From Streptomyces sp. 1331.2 (GTDB lineage Bacteria; Actinomycetota; Actinomycetes; Streptomycetales; Streptomycetaceae): a DNA stretch of 64,000 nt. The position numbers and the translations under genes are program-made. Shown one piece after another: positions 34,220-43,129 of the stretch. Where the stretch lies: the NCBI RefSeq assembly GCF_900199205.1, contig NZ_OBMJ01000001.1, positions 1,984,001 through 2,048,000 on the forward strand, written 5' to 3'. The notes under the pieces were generated by a model. That model searched no databases and had not been told where the DNA came from. It saw only the letters and a list, made by a program, of their open reading frames with translations. Position 1 is the stretch's first letter. Each line of letters opens with the position of its first letter.

Positions 34220-35071
34220 CTAACGCGCGGACGCAGAATCTTCGGTGGACGTACCGGCAGTCGGCACTGCATCGGAGTTCCGGCCCGCGGTGTGGCGGGC
34301 GGACGACGATGCGGCACCGGGTGCCGGCACATAGGTGGTGCAGACCCCGTCGCCGTGGGCGATGGTGGCCAGCCGTTGCACATGGGTGCCCAGGATCCGC
34401 GAGAAGACCTCGGTCTCCGCCTCGCAGAGCTGCGGGAACTGCTCGGCGATGTGCGCAACCGGGCAGTGGTGCTGGCAGAGCTGGGCGCCCGCCGGGGCCT
34501 TGGCCGCGGCCGACGGGACACGCCGCACCGTGGCAGCGTACCCGTCCGCGCTCAGCGCCTCGGCGAGTGCCTCGGTGCGCTCGGCCTCGTCGGCCCGGCG
34601 CAGCGCTTCCTGGTACTTCTCGCCCTGCTTGCCGAAGCGGGCCCGGGCGAAGGCGGCGACCGCCTCCTCGCCCGCCTTGCCGCCGCCCACCGAGTCCGAG
34701 ATCCAGCGCAGCGCGTCGGCCGCGAGCTGGTCGTAGGCCTGGTAGAAGGCGTCCCGCCCGCCGTCGGTGAGGGCGAACACCTTGGCCGGACGGCCGCGGC
34801 CGCGGCTGCCGTAGACCCGCTGTTCGCGGGACTCGACCAGGCCGGCGGCGGCCAGTCCGTCGAGGTGGCGGCGGACGGCGGCGGCGGTGAGGCCGAGCCG
34901 GCTCGCCAGGTCGGCGGCGGAGGAGGGGCCGTGGTCCAGGATCGAGCGGGCGACCCGGTCCCGGGTGGCGCGGTGGCCCTCCAGCAGCACCTCGGCCGCC
35001 GTCACGGGCACGTCACAGCCGGGGGCCGACTCGGCCTCCTGCTGCGTGGCGTGCTCGCGCATGTTTTTCAC
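34220..35071 (-). CDS. sufR: Fe-S-sensing repressor SufR
   Basis: The product is about 283 residues. A winged helix-turn-helix (SAADLASRLGLTAAAVRRHL then DGLAAAGLVESREQRV) is followed by a sensor domain with cluster-binding cysteines in CQHHCPVAHIAEQFPQLC. SufR holding a cluster represses the suf operon and releases DNA when the cluster is lost. The GTG at 35071 overlaps the operator palindrome and an ATG at 35062 is the alternative. Neither has a ribosome-binding site, so a leaderless or very short-leader transcript is likely. The last 40 residues are a Ser/Ala-rich tail. Confidence 0.9.
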   Translation of the reverse strand: MKNMREHATQQEAESAPGCDVPVTAAEVLLEGHRATRDRVARSILDHGPSSAADLASRLGLTAAAVRRHLDGLAAAGLVESREQRVYGSRGRGRPAKVFALTDGGRDAFYQAYDQLAADALRWISDSVGGGKAGEEAVAAFARARFGKQGEKYQEALRRADEAERTEALAEALSADGYAATVRRVPSAAAKAPAGAQLCQHHCPVAHIAEQFPQLCEAETEVFSRILGTHVQRLATIAHGDGVCTTYVPAPGAASSSARHTAGRNSDAVPTAGTSTEDSASAR

Positions 35072-35084
35072 AACACCAGTGTTG
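35071..35084. promoter_or_regulatory. SufR operator (CAAC-N6-GTTG)
   Basis: CAACACCAGTGTTG is a perfect palindrome at the very start of sufR. It has the CAAC-N6-GTTG form that I recall being reported for streptomycete SufR. TAATTA-like AT-rich bases at 35086-35093 just upstream on the minus strand could be the -10 region, so binding would block the operon promoter. Confidence 0.65.
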
Positions 35085-35143
35085 CGTAATTACTTCCGTC
35101 CGGACAAGCCGTGATCCAGGCCTCACCGGTGTCATCGATCACG

Positions 35144-35160
35144 CAGGTAAGCCTTACCTG
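35144..35160. promoter_or_regulatory. Iron-box-like palindrome (DtxR/DmdR/IdeR type)
   Basis: CAGGTAAGCCTTACCTG is a perfect 8+1+8 palindrome whose core AGGTnAG-C-CTnACCT fits the half-sites of actinobacterial iron boxes. It lies between sufR (minus) and the ABC transporter ATPase (plus), 67 bp before the latter's start, and could act on either gene. Confidence 0.5.
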
Positions 35161-35226
35161 GCCTGCGGAAACGATCACCGAGGGCGCCGTCCGGCCCCCG
35201 CGTCAGCGCCTCTTAGACTCGCCGGT

Positions 35227-36149
<923 letters not shown>

Positions 36150-36153
<4 letters not shown>

Positions 36154-36920
36154 CCTCGACCGACTACTCCCCGAAGCCGGGGGCGGCACCGGTCGGCCGG
36201 ATGCTGCTCGCCCAGACCGCCTTCGAGACCCGGATGCTGCTGCGCAACGGCGAACAGCTGCTGCTCACCGTGGTCATCCCGACCGTGCTGCTGGTGCTGT
36301 TCTCCGCCGTGGACATCGTCGCGGTCGAGGGCCCCGGCAAGCGGGTCGACTTCCTGGCCCCCGGCCTGCTCGCGCTGGCCGTGATGTCCACCGCCTTCAC
36401 CGGGCAGGCCATCGCCACCGGCTTCGAGCGCCGCTACGGCGTGCTGAAGCGGCTCGGCGCCAGCCCGCTGCCGCGCTGGACGCTGCTGACCGCCAAGACC
36501 GGCTGCGTCCTGGTGACGGAGGCGCTGCAGGTCGCGCTGCTGTCGGTGATCGCGCTGGCGCTGGGCTGGTCCCCGCACGGGAATCCACTCGCCGTCGTCG
36601 CCCTGCTGGTCCTCGGCACCGCCGCCTTCTCCGGGCTCGGCCTGCTGATGGCCGGCACCCTGAAGGCCGAGGCCACGCTGGCCGCCGCCAACCTGGTCTT
36701 CATCCTGCTGCTGCTCGCCGGCGGGGTGATCGTGCCGCTGAGCAAGTTCCCCGACGCCGTACGGTCGGTGCTGGAGCTGCTGCCGATCTCGGCGCTCTCG
36801 GACGGGCTGCGCTCGGTGCTGCAGAGCGGCGCCGGGGTGCCCTGGTCGGACCTCGGGATCCTGGCCGGCTGGTCGGTGCTCGGCCTGGCCGCAGCGGCCC
36901 GCTTCTTCCGCTGGGAGTGA
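36150..36920 (+). CDS. ABC-2 type transporter permease
   Basis: The product is 256 residues from GTG 36150 (overlapping the ATPase stop). Six hydrophobic spans can be traced, from LLLTVVIPTVLLVLFSAV to LGILAGWSVLGLAAAARFF, and TAFTGQAIATGFERRYGVLKRLGASPL is the ABC-2 coupling-helix region. With the ATPase it would form a homodimeric-permease exporter. The convergent terminator follows directly. Confidence 0.88.
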
Positions 36921-36941
36921 CCGGCGACGTACGAACGCACA

Positions 36942-36973
36942 ACGCCCCCCGGCCACTTGAGGCCGGGGGGCGT
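36942..36973. terminator. Bidirectional terminator hairpin
   Basis: A 13-bp perfect stem (ACGCCCCCCGGCC at 36942-36954 with 36961-36973) and 6-nt loop lie between the convergent permease and surface-protein genes. Confidence 0.8.
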
Positions 36974-37005
36974 CGCGCTGTTCGGCTCGTTCAGCTCACG
37001 GGGCG

Positions 37006-37695
37006 TCAGCCCTGGCTGCCGCCGCGGCGCTTGCGGGCGAGCACCACGAGCGCGCCGCCGACCAGCAGCACGCCGCCGCCGGCCGCCGCGATCATCGGGG
37101 TCGCGTCGCTGCTACCGGTCTGGGCGAGCGCCGGGCCGCTGGGGGTGGGCGCCGGGGCGGCGGTGGTCGGCGCGGGCACCGACGGGCTCACGGTGGGCGT
37201 CCCGGTCGGCGTCGGCGTGGGGGTCGGGGTCTTCGTCGGCGTCACGGTCGGCGTCGGCGTGGGGGTCGGGGTCGGCGTGGGGGTGGGGGTCTTGGTGGGG
37301 GTCGGAGTCGGAGTCGGCGTGTGACACGGCTCGATGGTCTTGGTCTCGTTGATGTTCCAGCCCTTCTCGTTCGGGTTCTCCGTGGTGGAAACCACCAGGT
37401 TCGCCTTGATCGGGGCGGCGTGGTCCTTCACCGGGAAGGTGCCGTGGAACTCCGCGGGGAAGGTCTTGGCGTCCAGGACCTTCTCGCCGTCGATGGTCAG
37501 GCTGACGGTGTTCTTCACGTCGGCCTTGGGGCTGTAGTTGATCAGATCGACCACGACCTTGTCGCAGGTCACCGACCACGTCGGCACGTGCGCCGAGGCG
37601 TCGGTGGCCAGCGCCAAGGGAAGTAGAAAACCGGCCGCCGCTGTACCGGCAAGTGCCGCCGCGCCGATCCCGATGTGCCGCTGCTGTCGCGCCAT
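37006..37695 (-). CDS. Sortase-anchored (LAQTG) secreted protein with Pro-Thr repeat stalk
   Basis: The product is 229 residues from ATG 37695, with GGAGGGG upstream. A signal peptide ([28 protein letters not shown]) leads to a domain of about 90 residues ([20 protein letters not shown]) with two cysteines likely paired. A (PT)n/(PTPT) stalk of about 50 residues follows, then the LAQTG sorting signal, a hydrophobic span and the basic tail RKRRG. LAxTG is the class E sortase motif of high-GC Gram-positives, so the protein should be linked to the cell wall. The globular part is of unknown function. Confidence 0.8.
   Translation of the reverse strand: MARQQRHIGIGAAALAGTAAAGFLLPLALATDASAHVPTWSVTCDKVVVDLINYSPKADVKNTVSLTIDGEKVLDAKTFPAEFHGTFPVKDHAAPIKANLVVSTTENPNEKGWNINETKTIEPCHTPTPTPTPTKTPTPTPTPTPTPTPTVTPTKTPTPTPTPTGTPTVSPSVPAPTTAAPAPTPSGPALAQTGSSDATPMIAAAGGGVLLVGGALVVLARKRRGGSQG
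37190..37322 (-). repeat. Low-complexity Pro-Thr coding repeat
   Basis: Tandem hexamer-like repeats of the type GGGGTCGGNGT on the plus strand encode the Pro-Thr stalk of the LAQTG protein. Such tracts change length easily by slippage. Confidence 0.7.
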
Positions 37696-38013
37696 TACGC
37701 TGTTCCCCTCCGAACGGTCTTGCGCAGCAGGCGTGTTGAGTGGATCGCGGTGGCCCGCTACGAACTGTCCGGGGGACTCTACCGGCACTCCCGCATCCCG
37801 CCACACCCCGCCGTACGACCGGATTTCGTCTGTCCGTCCGTTCTCCGATGTGCATGACCAGCCCATCACAGTCGCCACCTCGCAGAATGCGGATTCGGCA
37901 GACTTGAATGAACTTCGTCACCTTTCAGACAGAACGGCGCCCCTGGTGATCAGGTTCAATCACCCGGGGCGCCGCATCGATCATTAGCGCTTCCCGACCA
38001 TTCAGGCCTCCCG
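37696..38013. other. Intergenic region between two surface-protein genes
   Basis: About 318 bp without a gene. It holds the promoter side of the LAQTG-protein gene, which is comparatively AT-rich (around 37850-37930), and the terminator at 37935-37974 of the gene to the right. Confidence 0.5.
37935..37974 (-). terminator. Terminator of the choice-of-anchor A protein gene
   Basis: CGGCGCCCCTGGTGAT at 37935-37950 pairs with 37959-37974 with one mismatch across an 8-nt loop, 40 bp past the stop at 38014. Confidence 0.75.
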
Positions 38014-39300
38014 TCAGGCCTTCTTGGCCGCCTTACGCCGCGCAGCCACCACGATCCCGCCACCAGCCGCGATCACCACCGCACCGCCGACCGCCAGCGG
38101 CACCACGGGGCCCGAGCCGGTGTGCGCCAGGTTCCCGCCGCCGTTCGCCGTGGCGGACGGGCTCGCCGAGCCGGAGGCCACCGGCGCCGCCGTCGAGGCG
38201 GAGGCGGAGGCGGACGGGCTCGCCGAACCACTCGCACTGGGCTTTCCGCTCGGCGTCACCGACGGGCTCGCCGAACCGCTCGGCGTCACCACCGGCGGAA
38301 CGGTCGGCGTACCGGTCGGCGTCGGGTTCGGCGTCGGGACGACGGTGCCCGGCAGGCAGCCGGTGAACGGGTAGTGGTGCGTCTCCGCGCCGCCCTTGCC
38401 GGTCAGCGAGGCCGCGATCACCGAGCCGTTGACCGGGCCGCCGCTACCCAGGTCGAAGGCGGCGTTCGGCGCGAGCACGGTGCCGGCCCAGGCGGCGTCG
38501 CTCTTCTTCACGACCTTCGTCGCGGTCGGGAAGTTCCAGAGCAGCCTGGCCCTGATCGCCCCGCCGGATGCGCTCTGCGCCTTGTCGTCCAGCACGAAGG
38601 CCGACTTGCCCGCGTCCCAGAGGAAGAATCCACTGGTCCCGGCTGCCGCCATGTCGTACGAGCCACCGGTCACGTTGACCACGGTCACGGCGCCGGCCGG
38701 CACCTTGAGGTACACCTCCTTGGCGCCCTGCAGAGTCGCCGCGTCGACGGTGAAGCTGTTGTACTTCGCGTCCCCGCCGGTGAACGTCAGCTTGGGGCCC
38801 TGGGCCTGGACGGTGGCACCGACCGTCTGCGGCACGGCGGCCAGCGAGGTGGCGGCGACGCGCAGCTTGGCGAACTCCGCCTTGAAGTCGATCGGCGAGG
38901 CACCCTGGCTGACGGTGCCGGCGTGCGCCTGGACGACCGCGCCGTCGGCCTTGGAGCCGTAGACGCCGTTGCCCTTCATCACCTGGGTGTTGTGGCCGGT
39001 GATGCGGCCGGCCACGACCAGCGCGTTCTTGCCGGGCAGCGCGTCGACCTCGGCGGGGGTGAGTTCCTGGCCGACCGAGAAGCCACCGGTGAAGTCGGCG
39101 TTGCCGCCGACCGCGACCGCACCCTCGGCGTCGGGGGTGTGGGTGTCGTCGCCCTCGATGAACTCGCCGTAGAGGTTGGCGACCCCGAGGCCGCGGCACT
39201 CCTGATTGGCACCGACGGCCTGAGCGGCCGGCGCGACGAGGCCGGCCAGGGCGAGCGAACCGCCGACCGCGAGCGCGGCGGCGGAAGTGGATATGCGCAT
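38014..39300 (-). CDS. Choice-of-anchor A family surface protein, sortase-anchored (LAHTG)
   Basis: The product is 428 residues from ATG 39300 with GGAG upstream. A signal peptide (SAAALAVGGSLALAGLVAPA) is followed by the choice-of-anchor A domain: EGAVAVGGNADFTGGFSVGQ, LVVAGRITGHNTQVMKGNGV, LLWNFPTATKV and WAGTVLAPNAAFDLGSGGPV then NGSVIA. A Ser/Pro/Thr stalk precedes the LAHTG sortase E motif, a membrane span and the RRKAAKKA tail. Domains of this kind occur in surface adhesins and matrix proteins, and no ligand is known. It is a neighbour of a second LAXTG protein, so one sortase may serve both. Confidence 0.85.
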   Translation of the reverse strand: MRISTSAAALAVGGSLALAGLVAPAAQAVGANQECRGLGVANLYGEFIEGDDTHTPDAEGAVAVGGNADFTGGFSVGQELTPAEVDALPGKNALVVAGRITGHNTQVMKGNGVYGSKADGAVVQAHAGTVSQGASPIDFKAEFAKLRVAATSLAAVPQTVGATVQAQGPKLTFTGGDAKYNSFTVDAATLQGAKEVYLKVPAGAVTVVNVTGGSYDMAAAGTSGFFLWDAGKSAFVLDDKAQSASGGAIRARLLWNFPTATKVVKKSDAAWAGTVLAPNAAFDLGSGGPVNGSVIAASLTGKGGAETHHYPFTGCLPGTVVPTPNPTPTGTPTVPPVVTPSGSASPSVTPSGKPSASGSASPSASASASTAAPVASGSASPSATANGGGNLAHTGSGPVVPLAVGGAVVIAAGGGIVVAARRKAAKKA

Positions 39301-39493
39301 GTGCAGGATCTCCGCTTGCGGGAGGAGTGGAAGCGGCCCCAGAACAGGTATGGACCAATCCGCACTCTTTCGGCCAGACGGGCAATTGGTCAAGACCATT
39401 GACCGGCGTGTCCGAACAATCCGTTTACGTCCCGGCCGCCCCCGCCCGCGCCCCGCCCCAAGATCGCCTGTAAGGCCACCTACGATTGACCCC

Positions 39494-40465
39494 GTGCGTA
39501 CCCCCTTCTCCCTGCTCGCCGAGCGCTGGCAGCCCTCCGCCGCAATGGTCCGGCGCGCCACGTTCGCCGCGCTGGTGATGAGCGTGGTGATCGTCGTCAC
39601 CGGCGGCGCCGTCCGGCTCACCGCCTCCGGCCTCGGCTGTTCCACCTGGCCCCGCTGCACCCCGGAAAGCCTGACGCCGACGCCCGAGATGGGCTACTAC
39701 GGCATCGTCGAGTTCACCAACCGGATGCTCACCTACGTGCTGAGCGCAGCCGTCGGCTGGGCCATCCTGGCCGCCCGCTGCCACCGGCCGTGGCGGCGCA
39801 GCCTGACGAAGCTCGGCTGGGCGCAGTTCTGGCTGGTGATGAGCAACGCCGTCCTCGGCGGCATCACCGTGCTGACCGGCCTCAACCCGTACACCGTGGC
39901 GCTGCACATGATCGCCGCGATGGCCCTGGTCTGGGTCGCCCTGCTGATGTGGGAGCGGGCGAAGGAGGGCGACGCCGCGCCGAAGCTCGCGGTGGCCCGC
40001 CCGATCCACCAGCTCTCCTACGTCCTGGTCACGGTCATCGGCCTGCTGGTCGCAGCCGGCACCCTGGTCACCGGCGCCGGCCACCACCCGGGCACCCCGA
40101 GGGACAACAAGATCGTCCCCCGCATCCCGCTGGACTACGACCGCCTGGCGCAGTTCCACGCCGACTTCGCATTCATTTCGGTCGGCCTGACCATTGCGAT
40201 GATCTTCGTCTTCGCCGCGATCAAGGCCCCCCAGCCCGCCAAGTCCCGCACCAAGGAACTCCTCGCGGTGCTGCTCCTCCAGGGCGTCCTCGGCTTCATC
40301 CAGTACTTCACGGATGCCCCCGAGCTCATGGTCGGCCTCCACATGCTGGGAGCCAGCCTGACCTGGATCGCCGCGCTCCGCATCCCCCTCGCCCTGCGCA
40401 CCCGCAAGGCCGAGGACACCCCCGAGAAGTTGCCCACCCAGGCCCCACAAACTGCCGCCGTCTGA
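39494..40465 (+). CDS. ctaA: Haem A synthase CtaA/Cox15
   Basis: The product is 323 residues from GTG 39494. It oxidises haem O to haem A for the aa3-type cytochrome oxidase. Eight membrane spans can be traced. The first span ends VTGGAVRLTASGLGCSTWPRC with the conserved cysteine pair, the EFTNR motif follows, and the haem-ligand histidines lie in VALHMIAAM, RPIHQLSYV, RLAQFHADFAF and LMVGLHMLG. Upstream sequence in frame is shadow. It ends at a strong terminator. The partner ctaB lies 6 kb away, separated by the second accessory insert. Confidence 0.92.
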   Translation: MRTPFSLLAERWQPSAAMVRRATFAALVMSVVIVVTGGAVRLTASGLGCSTWPRCTPESLTPTPEMGYYGIVEFTNRMLTYVLSAAVGWAILAARCHRPWRRSLTKLGWAQFWLVMSNAVLGGITVLTGLNPYTVALHMIAAMALVWVALLMWERAKEGDAAPKLAVARPIHQLSYVLVTVIGLLVAAGTLVTGAGHHPGTPRDNKIVPRIPLDYDRLAQFHADFAFISVGLTIAMIFVFAAIKAPQPAKSRTKELLAVLLLQGVLGFIQYFTDAPELMVGLHMLGASLTWIAALRIPLALRTRKAEDTPEKLPTQAPQTAAV

Positions 40466-40471
40466 CCCTCA

Positions 40472-40506
40472 GCGAAGGCCCCCATCCGCTGGATGGGGGC
40501 CTTCGC
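40472..40506. terminator. Strong terminator after ctaA
   Basis: A perfect 16-bp stem (GCGAAGGCCCCCATCC at 40472-40487 with 40491-40506) closes a 3-nt loop, 6 bp past the stop. Confidence 0.85.
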
Positions 40507-40646
40507 CGTGTCACAGCAGTTGTCGCGCCGCCCGGAGGCTCCCGCCTCCCCTTGTCAGCCCGCCGGATCGCCAGCACCCGCCCGGCCTCGCGCACAACCA
40601 CGCCAGCGACGGGCCCGAGTTGAGCGGCGTGATAGCTCCGGGACTG

Positions 40647-41237
40647 TCACTCATGCACGGAAGACCCGAGGTAGACCTTCTGCCACGCCAGCGAGGTCAT
40701 CGTGAGAGCTGCCTCGGCCAGTTCCCGGGCGGAGTCGGTCTTCAGGCTGCCGAGGCTGCTGTCGATCCAGGGCTGGACGTTCTGGTAGCCCTGCTCCCGG
40801 TACTCGACGGCTTGAAGGAGGCATTCGAGCTTGTCGGCGTCGTGCGCGACAACCACCTCCAGGCTCTCACCGTTCTCGTACTCGGAGATGACGGCGTTGA
40901 CCCCGGTTACGACAGCGGGGTGGGCGGCGCTGACCTGGTCGGCAGTCACTCGCTCGTTTGAGGCTGCGGTCAGGTATCGCCGGCCGATGTGCGGAATGTC
41001 CCCGATGCGGGTCTCCTGCGTGTCGTGGAAGAGGCACAGCAGGGCGACCTTCGCCGGGTCGGCACCCTCCATCATCGCGAGGACTGCACCCACAACACCG
41101 GTGCGGAAGGAGTGTTCAGCGATCGTCTCGGGGTCCTTCACCCCGGCGATCCACCAGCCCGACCGCTTCGCCCGCTTGAGCATCCCCGCTTCGAACAGGT
41201 ACCCCGCAGTGCCCTTCGCCTGCCCGTTCTCTGCCAT
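40647..41237 (-). CDS. HD-domain phosphohydrolase (YfbR/HDDC2-like)
   Basis: The 196-residue product has the HD-superfamily metal ligands in ETIAEHSFRTG, LCLFHDTQETRIGDIPH and VVVAHDADKLECLLQAVEY. The spacing matches 5'-deoxynucleotidases of the YfbR/HDDC2 type, which remove phosphate from deoxynucleoside monophosphates. That substrate is inference from the family. It lies 12 bp after the XRE-like gene on the same strand, so the two are likely co-transcribed, and it is divergent from the ATP-grasp cluster. Confidence 0.85.
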   Translation of the reverse strand: MAENGQAKGTAGYLFEAGMLKRAKRSGWWIAGVKDPETIAEHSFRTGVVGAVLAMMEGADPAKVALLCLFHDTQETRIGDIPHIGRRYLTAASNERVTADQVSAAHPAVVTGVNAVISEYENGESLEVVVAHDADKLECLLQAVEYREQGYQNVQPWIDSSLGSLKTDSARELAEAALTMTSLAWQKVYLGSSVHE

Positions 41238-41249
41238 GGCCGACCTCTC

Positions 41250-42341
41250 TCAAACGCCGCAACCGCTTGTCCGGAGACCGTAGTACACAGATTCCAACTT
41301 GCGCCGGGACTCGGAAGACAGAGTTCCATCGTCGAGCAGAACACCAACTCTTCCAGCCAATTCCTGTGCCACATAGGGATCGGAGTCGAGCAGGTTTCGG
41401 CGAGAAAGGATCAGGGCCCAGATGGAATGAACGTACAAATCGGTGTACTCAACGGCCCGGTCGAGCCGCACCGCGAGCTCTCGTAGGAGCGCCGAGGCGT
41501 CCCAGGCCGGTCGGTCGCGCTCAGCCATGAAGCAGTCGTCCGTCTGAGGGCGGCGGTCGAGGCCGAGCCAATGCGCCCAGTAGTTCAGGTTGGCCGCCTC
41601 TGCCTGGTCGTGGTCGGCGATGGATCTGTTGATGAAGTCCCTCAGCAAGGACGCGTCACCCTGACGAGCCAACGATGCCGCCACCGATCTCGCTTCGGCC
41701 CACCGTGGAGACCAACCATCGAGATTCGCAGTCAACGCACCCTTGCGGCGCAGCGCATCAAACCAATTCGCAGCATCCCATTGCCGGTCGTACGACGCGA
41801 GGTACCAGGCTTGTCGACGCAGAAGAGCCGCTTCCGCTCCAGCCGTCCCTGCCATGTCCGAGGCAGTCCGAACCCTATGGAAGAACCGCTCCCGCAATCC
41901 CGGTTCGAGTAGCGGCGACGACGAGACCGGCCCCCGTCGCGCGGCCGGAATCTGCGAGTGCGCGGCGACCACTCCGGGGAGGACTCCGCTCACCGCCCAA
42001 CCGATCATGTGCGTGGCGTCTCGCGTAAGAACCCATCCTGCGAGCGGATGTTCAAGAAGTCGGTCCCTGATCGGCTCCGCTCTGAGAATCTCGCCCAGGA
42101 GGAGGTCAGCGTCCATCGCAGTGGAAAGCATGTCCACCAAGCCCGGCGGAGCACCGAGAAGGATCAGTTTGCGGCGCATCGCCACGAGGTTGCCTGCTCT
42201 GGTGGACGACAGCGGACGCCGTCCGGACTCCCATCCCTGAAGAGTGCTCTTGTCCACGCCAAGCTCCTCCGCCAACTCCTCCTGAGTTCGCGGGATCTGC
42301 TCGCGAATGACCTTGAAGAGATAGCCGGCGATGGCACTTCC
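41250..42341 (-). CDS. XRE-like helix-turn-helix regulator, 5' end doubtful
   Basis: The certain part has the helix-turn-helix QEELAEELGVDKSTLQGWES then GRRPLSS and a long helical domain of about 280 residues (HMIGWAVSGVLPGVVAAHSQ, AAWYLASYDRQWDAANWF-like). Upstream in the same frame GSAIAGYLFKVIREQIPRT is clearly part of the domain, yet no ATG or GTG exists before an in-frame TGA at 42351-42353. The first usual codon is TTG 42275, inside the helix-turn-helix. Beyond the TGA, residues (RNNTDWESAFA) also look coding. The gene may be a nonsense allele or use a rare start. GC content here is lower than the genome average, a sign of transfer. Confidence 0.6.
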   Translation of the reverse strand, partial: GSAIAGYLFKVIREQIPRTQEELAEELGVDKSTLQGWESGRRPLSSTRAGNLVAMRRKLILLGAPPGLVDMLSTAMDADLLLGEILRAEPIRDRLLEHPLAGWVLTRDATHMIGWAVSGVLPGVVAAHSQIPAARRGPVSSSPLLEPGLRERFFHRVRTASDMAGTAGAEAALLRRQAWYLASYDRQWDAANWFDALRRKGALTANLDGWSPRWAEARSVAASLARQGDASLLRDFINRSIADHDQAEAANLNYWAHWLGLDRRPQTDDCFMAERDRPAWDASALLRELAVRLDRAVEYTDLYVHSIWALILSRRNLLDSDPYVAQELAGRVGVLLDDGTLSSESRRKLESVYYGLRTSGCGV

Positions 42342-42631
42342 GGTTCTCGCTCAGGCGAAGGCCGACTCCCAGTCAGTGTTGTTTCTCGCCTGATCGGCGA
42401 TTGAGCAGCCATCGGCACTCCCCCTGGCCTTGATCGGCCGGGTAACTCGTACTGGCGGTCCGTCGGAACGATGCGTCACGCGGCGTAGCGTCGTGAATAC
42501 GAAGCGGGGTCGCGATGTCGCTCGGAAATCGTAGTTCCGACGAAGCAGCATGCGGCCTCGAAAGCCCGGATCCTCAGCCGACTCAGGTACTCGACCCGTG
42601 GCCGGACGGGCCAGTTCACAAGGGAGTTGCC

Positions 42632-43060
42632 ATGCCGCATCCGTTGCTGGAGGCTCATGCGCCTCCGCACGCCAGCCCGGTGCCGGTCGCCAGCCTGCTG
42701 CTGCCCTACCAGCCGGAATCGGTGGCAGCTGCGCGCCGGTTCGTCGGCGCGCAGCTGCGGGAGTGGGGGCTGGACGACCTGTCGGACGACGCCGCCGTGA
42801 TCATCAGCGAGTTGGTCACCAACGCCTGCAAGACCGGCTGCCTCACGCACATGACCGTGAGGCTCCAGTGCGTCACCCCCCGGACGATCCGCATCTCGGT
42901 CCGTGACGGCTCCCGCGCCATGCCGGTGCTGCTCCAGGCGGACGAGGCCGACGAGTGCCACCGCGGCCTCGGGCTGGTCCACAAACTGACCCGGGGCAGC
43001 TGGGGCATCGTCCCGGAGGCCTGCGGCAAGACCGTCCACGCCAGCCTCCGACTCACCTGA
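42632..43060 (+). CDS. Anti-sigma-type histidine-kinase-like ATPase (RsbW family)
   Basis: The product is 142 residues from ATG 42632, with AAGGGAG 6 nt upstream. It carries an N-box (VIISELVTNACKTG), a G1 box (RISVRDGSRAMP) and a G2 box (HRGLGLVHKLTRGSWG). These small ATPases bind sigma factors or anti-sigma antagonists, and Streptomyces has dozens of them. G1 reads RDGS where RsbW has DxG, so ATP binding may be altered. It precedes the ATP-grasp gene by 69 bp on the same strand and could be a local regulator. Confidence 0.85.
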   Translation: MPHPLLEAHAPPHASPVPVASLLLPYQPESVAAARRFVGAQLREWGLDDLSDDAAVIISELVTNACKTGCLTHMTVRLQCVTPRTIRISVRDGSRAMPVLLQADEADECHRGLGLVHKLTRGSWGIVPEACGKTVHASLRLT

Positions 43061-43129
43061 CGCACGGGGACACCCAGCACCCCTGTGCCGTCCGCCCTCC
43101 CATCGACTCCGTAGCTGAGGACCCTGCCC

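Noticed and set aside
32003..35089. 1028-codon plus-strand frame across sufD, sufB and sufR
   Set aside because: It is antisense to three well-recognised genes. Composition is typical of shadow frames.
37006..37330. Gly/Val-rich plus-strand frame ending in long GVGVG repeats
   Set aside because: It is the antisense of the Pro-Thr stalk in the real LAQTG protein gene.
42351..42551. 66-codon minus-strand frame ending at the TGA before the HTH regulator, considered as a precursor peptide
   Set aside because: Its sequence lacks any graspetide core or leader pattern and is on the opposite strand. Its last residues are better explained as the lost head of the regulator.
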